Assembly (NCBI GenBank): GCA_016929465.1
Contig: JAFGIT010000287.1
Span: 1 to 7,399 of the forward strand
DNA from: JAFGIT01 sp016929465 [NCBI: Candidatus Coatesbacteria bacterium]
Lineage (GTDB): Bacteria; B130-G9
Length of the DNA: 7,399 bases
Direction of reading: 5' to 3'
In this document: piece after piece, positions 6,895 through 7,399 of the stretch
Position numbering within the stretch: the first letter of the stretch is position 1
Layout: the number at the start of each line of letters is the position of its first letter
Notes under the pieces: model-generated
What the model saw: the letters and a program-made list of their open reading frames with translations, nothing else
The model's database searches: none
Told to the model about the DNA's origin: nothing
Made by a program: the position numbers and the translations under genes

Positions 6895-7399
6895 CTAGCT
6901 CGTCCGCGCCGCGCGATACAGGACTAGCGCCAGTCCGACAAACAGTGCAAGCGAAATTGGATTCGCAAAAATGCCCAGCCACTCAGCCCCGCCCAGGCTC
7001 ATCTCGACCCCAGAATACGCAAGCACAGCGAATAGAATCCCTACCAAGGCGCCGCCGGCGATCAAGCCCGAGCTGAATAGCACTCCGTTCTCGCGTCGCT
7101 CCTTGAGATGCTCGTGATCCTTGGTCCTCTCGATCGCGCTCTTAGCTATCGCTCCTATCATTATCGGCGTCGTCAGTTTGAGCGGAAGGTAGAGGCCTAC
7201 CGCAAACGGCAGTGATGAGATGCCCAACAACTCCACGACGATCGCGGCGAATGCACCAATCATGATGAGTGCCCACGGCATCTGGCCCTGGAAAACGCCC
7301 TCGACGACCATCTTCATCAAAGTCGCCTGCGGAGCGGGAAGCGCTTCAGAACCGATCCCGTAGCCGTCGTGCAGTATGAACAAGGTCCAGCCAACGAAC
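6895..7399 (-). CDS. OPT family oligopeptide transporter, C-terminal part only
   Basis: Read on the minus strand, the frame enters from the right edge (FVGW before the TTG at 7383, so that codon is not a start) and ends at the TAG at 6895-6897. The roughly 167 visible residues match the C-terminal region of prokaryotic OPT proteins: LPAPQATLMKMVVEGVFQGQ, then MPWALIMIGAFAAIVVELLGI, LPFAVGLYLPLKLTTPIMIGA, a charged cytoplasmic-looking loop (ERTKDHEHLKERRE), NGVLFSSGLIAGGALVGILFAV, and a last hydrophobic segment PISLALFVGLALVLY. At least four membrane segments are evident. OPT proteins are inner-membrane, cation-coupled importers of peptides or metal chelates; the substrate of bacterial members is mostly unproven. 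It converges on gpsA with an 83-bp gap, and its promoter is outside the window. Confidence 0.9.
   Translation of the reverse strand, partial: FVGWTLFILHDGYGIGSEALPAPQATLMKMVVEGVFQGQMPWALIMIGAFAAIVVELLGISSLPFAVGLYLPLKLTTPIMIGAIAKSAIERTKDHEHLKERRENGVLFSSGLIAGGALVGILFAVLAYSGVEMSLGGAEWLGIFANPISLALFVGLALVLYRAARTS

Noticed and set aside
7381-7383. TTG as start of the OPT gene
   Set aside because: The frame stays open to the window edge, and only the C-terminal part of the family is present, so it is an internal Leu codon.

Overview
The window is about 7.4 kb of compactly coded, moderately GC-rich DNA from a bacterium. The tRNA-Phe has a bacterial-type sequence and lacks an encoded CCA, enolase and GpsA are of the bacterial type, and two sigma70-like promoters with 17-bp spacers can be read directly. 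The mix of a PKD/ZU5/fibronectin-like exported protein, an M42 peptidase and an OPT transporter fits a heterotrophic, possibly uncultured lineage. I cannot assign a phylum from the sequence alone.

Layout. Positions 3-2948 (+) hold the 3' part of a very large gene for a probable secreted or surface protein. Its N-terminal ~410 residues are unrecognised, followed by an SbsA-like Ig domain, a ZU5-type domain ending in an HFS tripeptide, two tandem PKD domains and a fibronectin-III-like C-terminal domain. The 160-bp gap after it carries a long, strong imperfect hairpin (2973-3037) and then a promoter whose predicted start falls a few bases before the ATG of an M42 metallo-aminopeptidase (3109-4209). 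That gene is therefore predicted to be leaderless. A second gap of 151 bp carries a TTGACA-N17-TAGATT promoter for tRNA-Phe(GAA) (4361-4433). Sixty bases later comes enolase (4494-5771), and 20 bp after that gpsA (5792-6811), all on the same strand and plausibly one transcription unit. The 83-bp gap after gpsA contains a degenerate 9-10 bp tandem repeat that can fold with an inverted copy of its core. Converging on it from the other strand is the C-terminal part of an OPT-family transporter (stop at 6895), which runs off the right edge.

How the genes relate. eno and gpsA link lower glycolysis (2-phosphoglycerate to PEP) with supply of sn-glycerol-3-phosphate from DHAP for phospholipids; both are housekeeping. 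The M42 peptidase and the OPT transporter could both serve peptide use, but they are not in one operon, so this is only suggestive. I found no mobile element, CRISPR array, phage gene or defence module. The least explained items are the unrecognised N-terminal half of the large protein, the 65-nt hairpin, the short tandem repeat after gpsA, and the leaderless arrangement of the peptidase gene.
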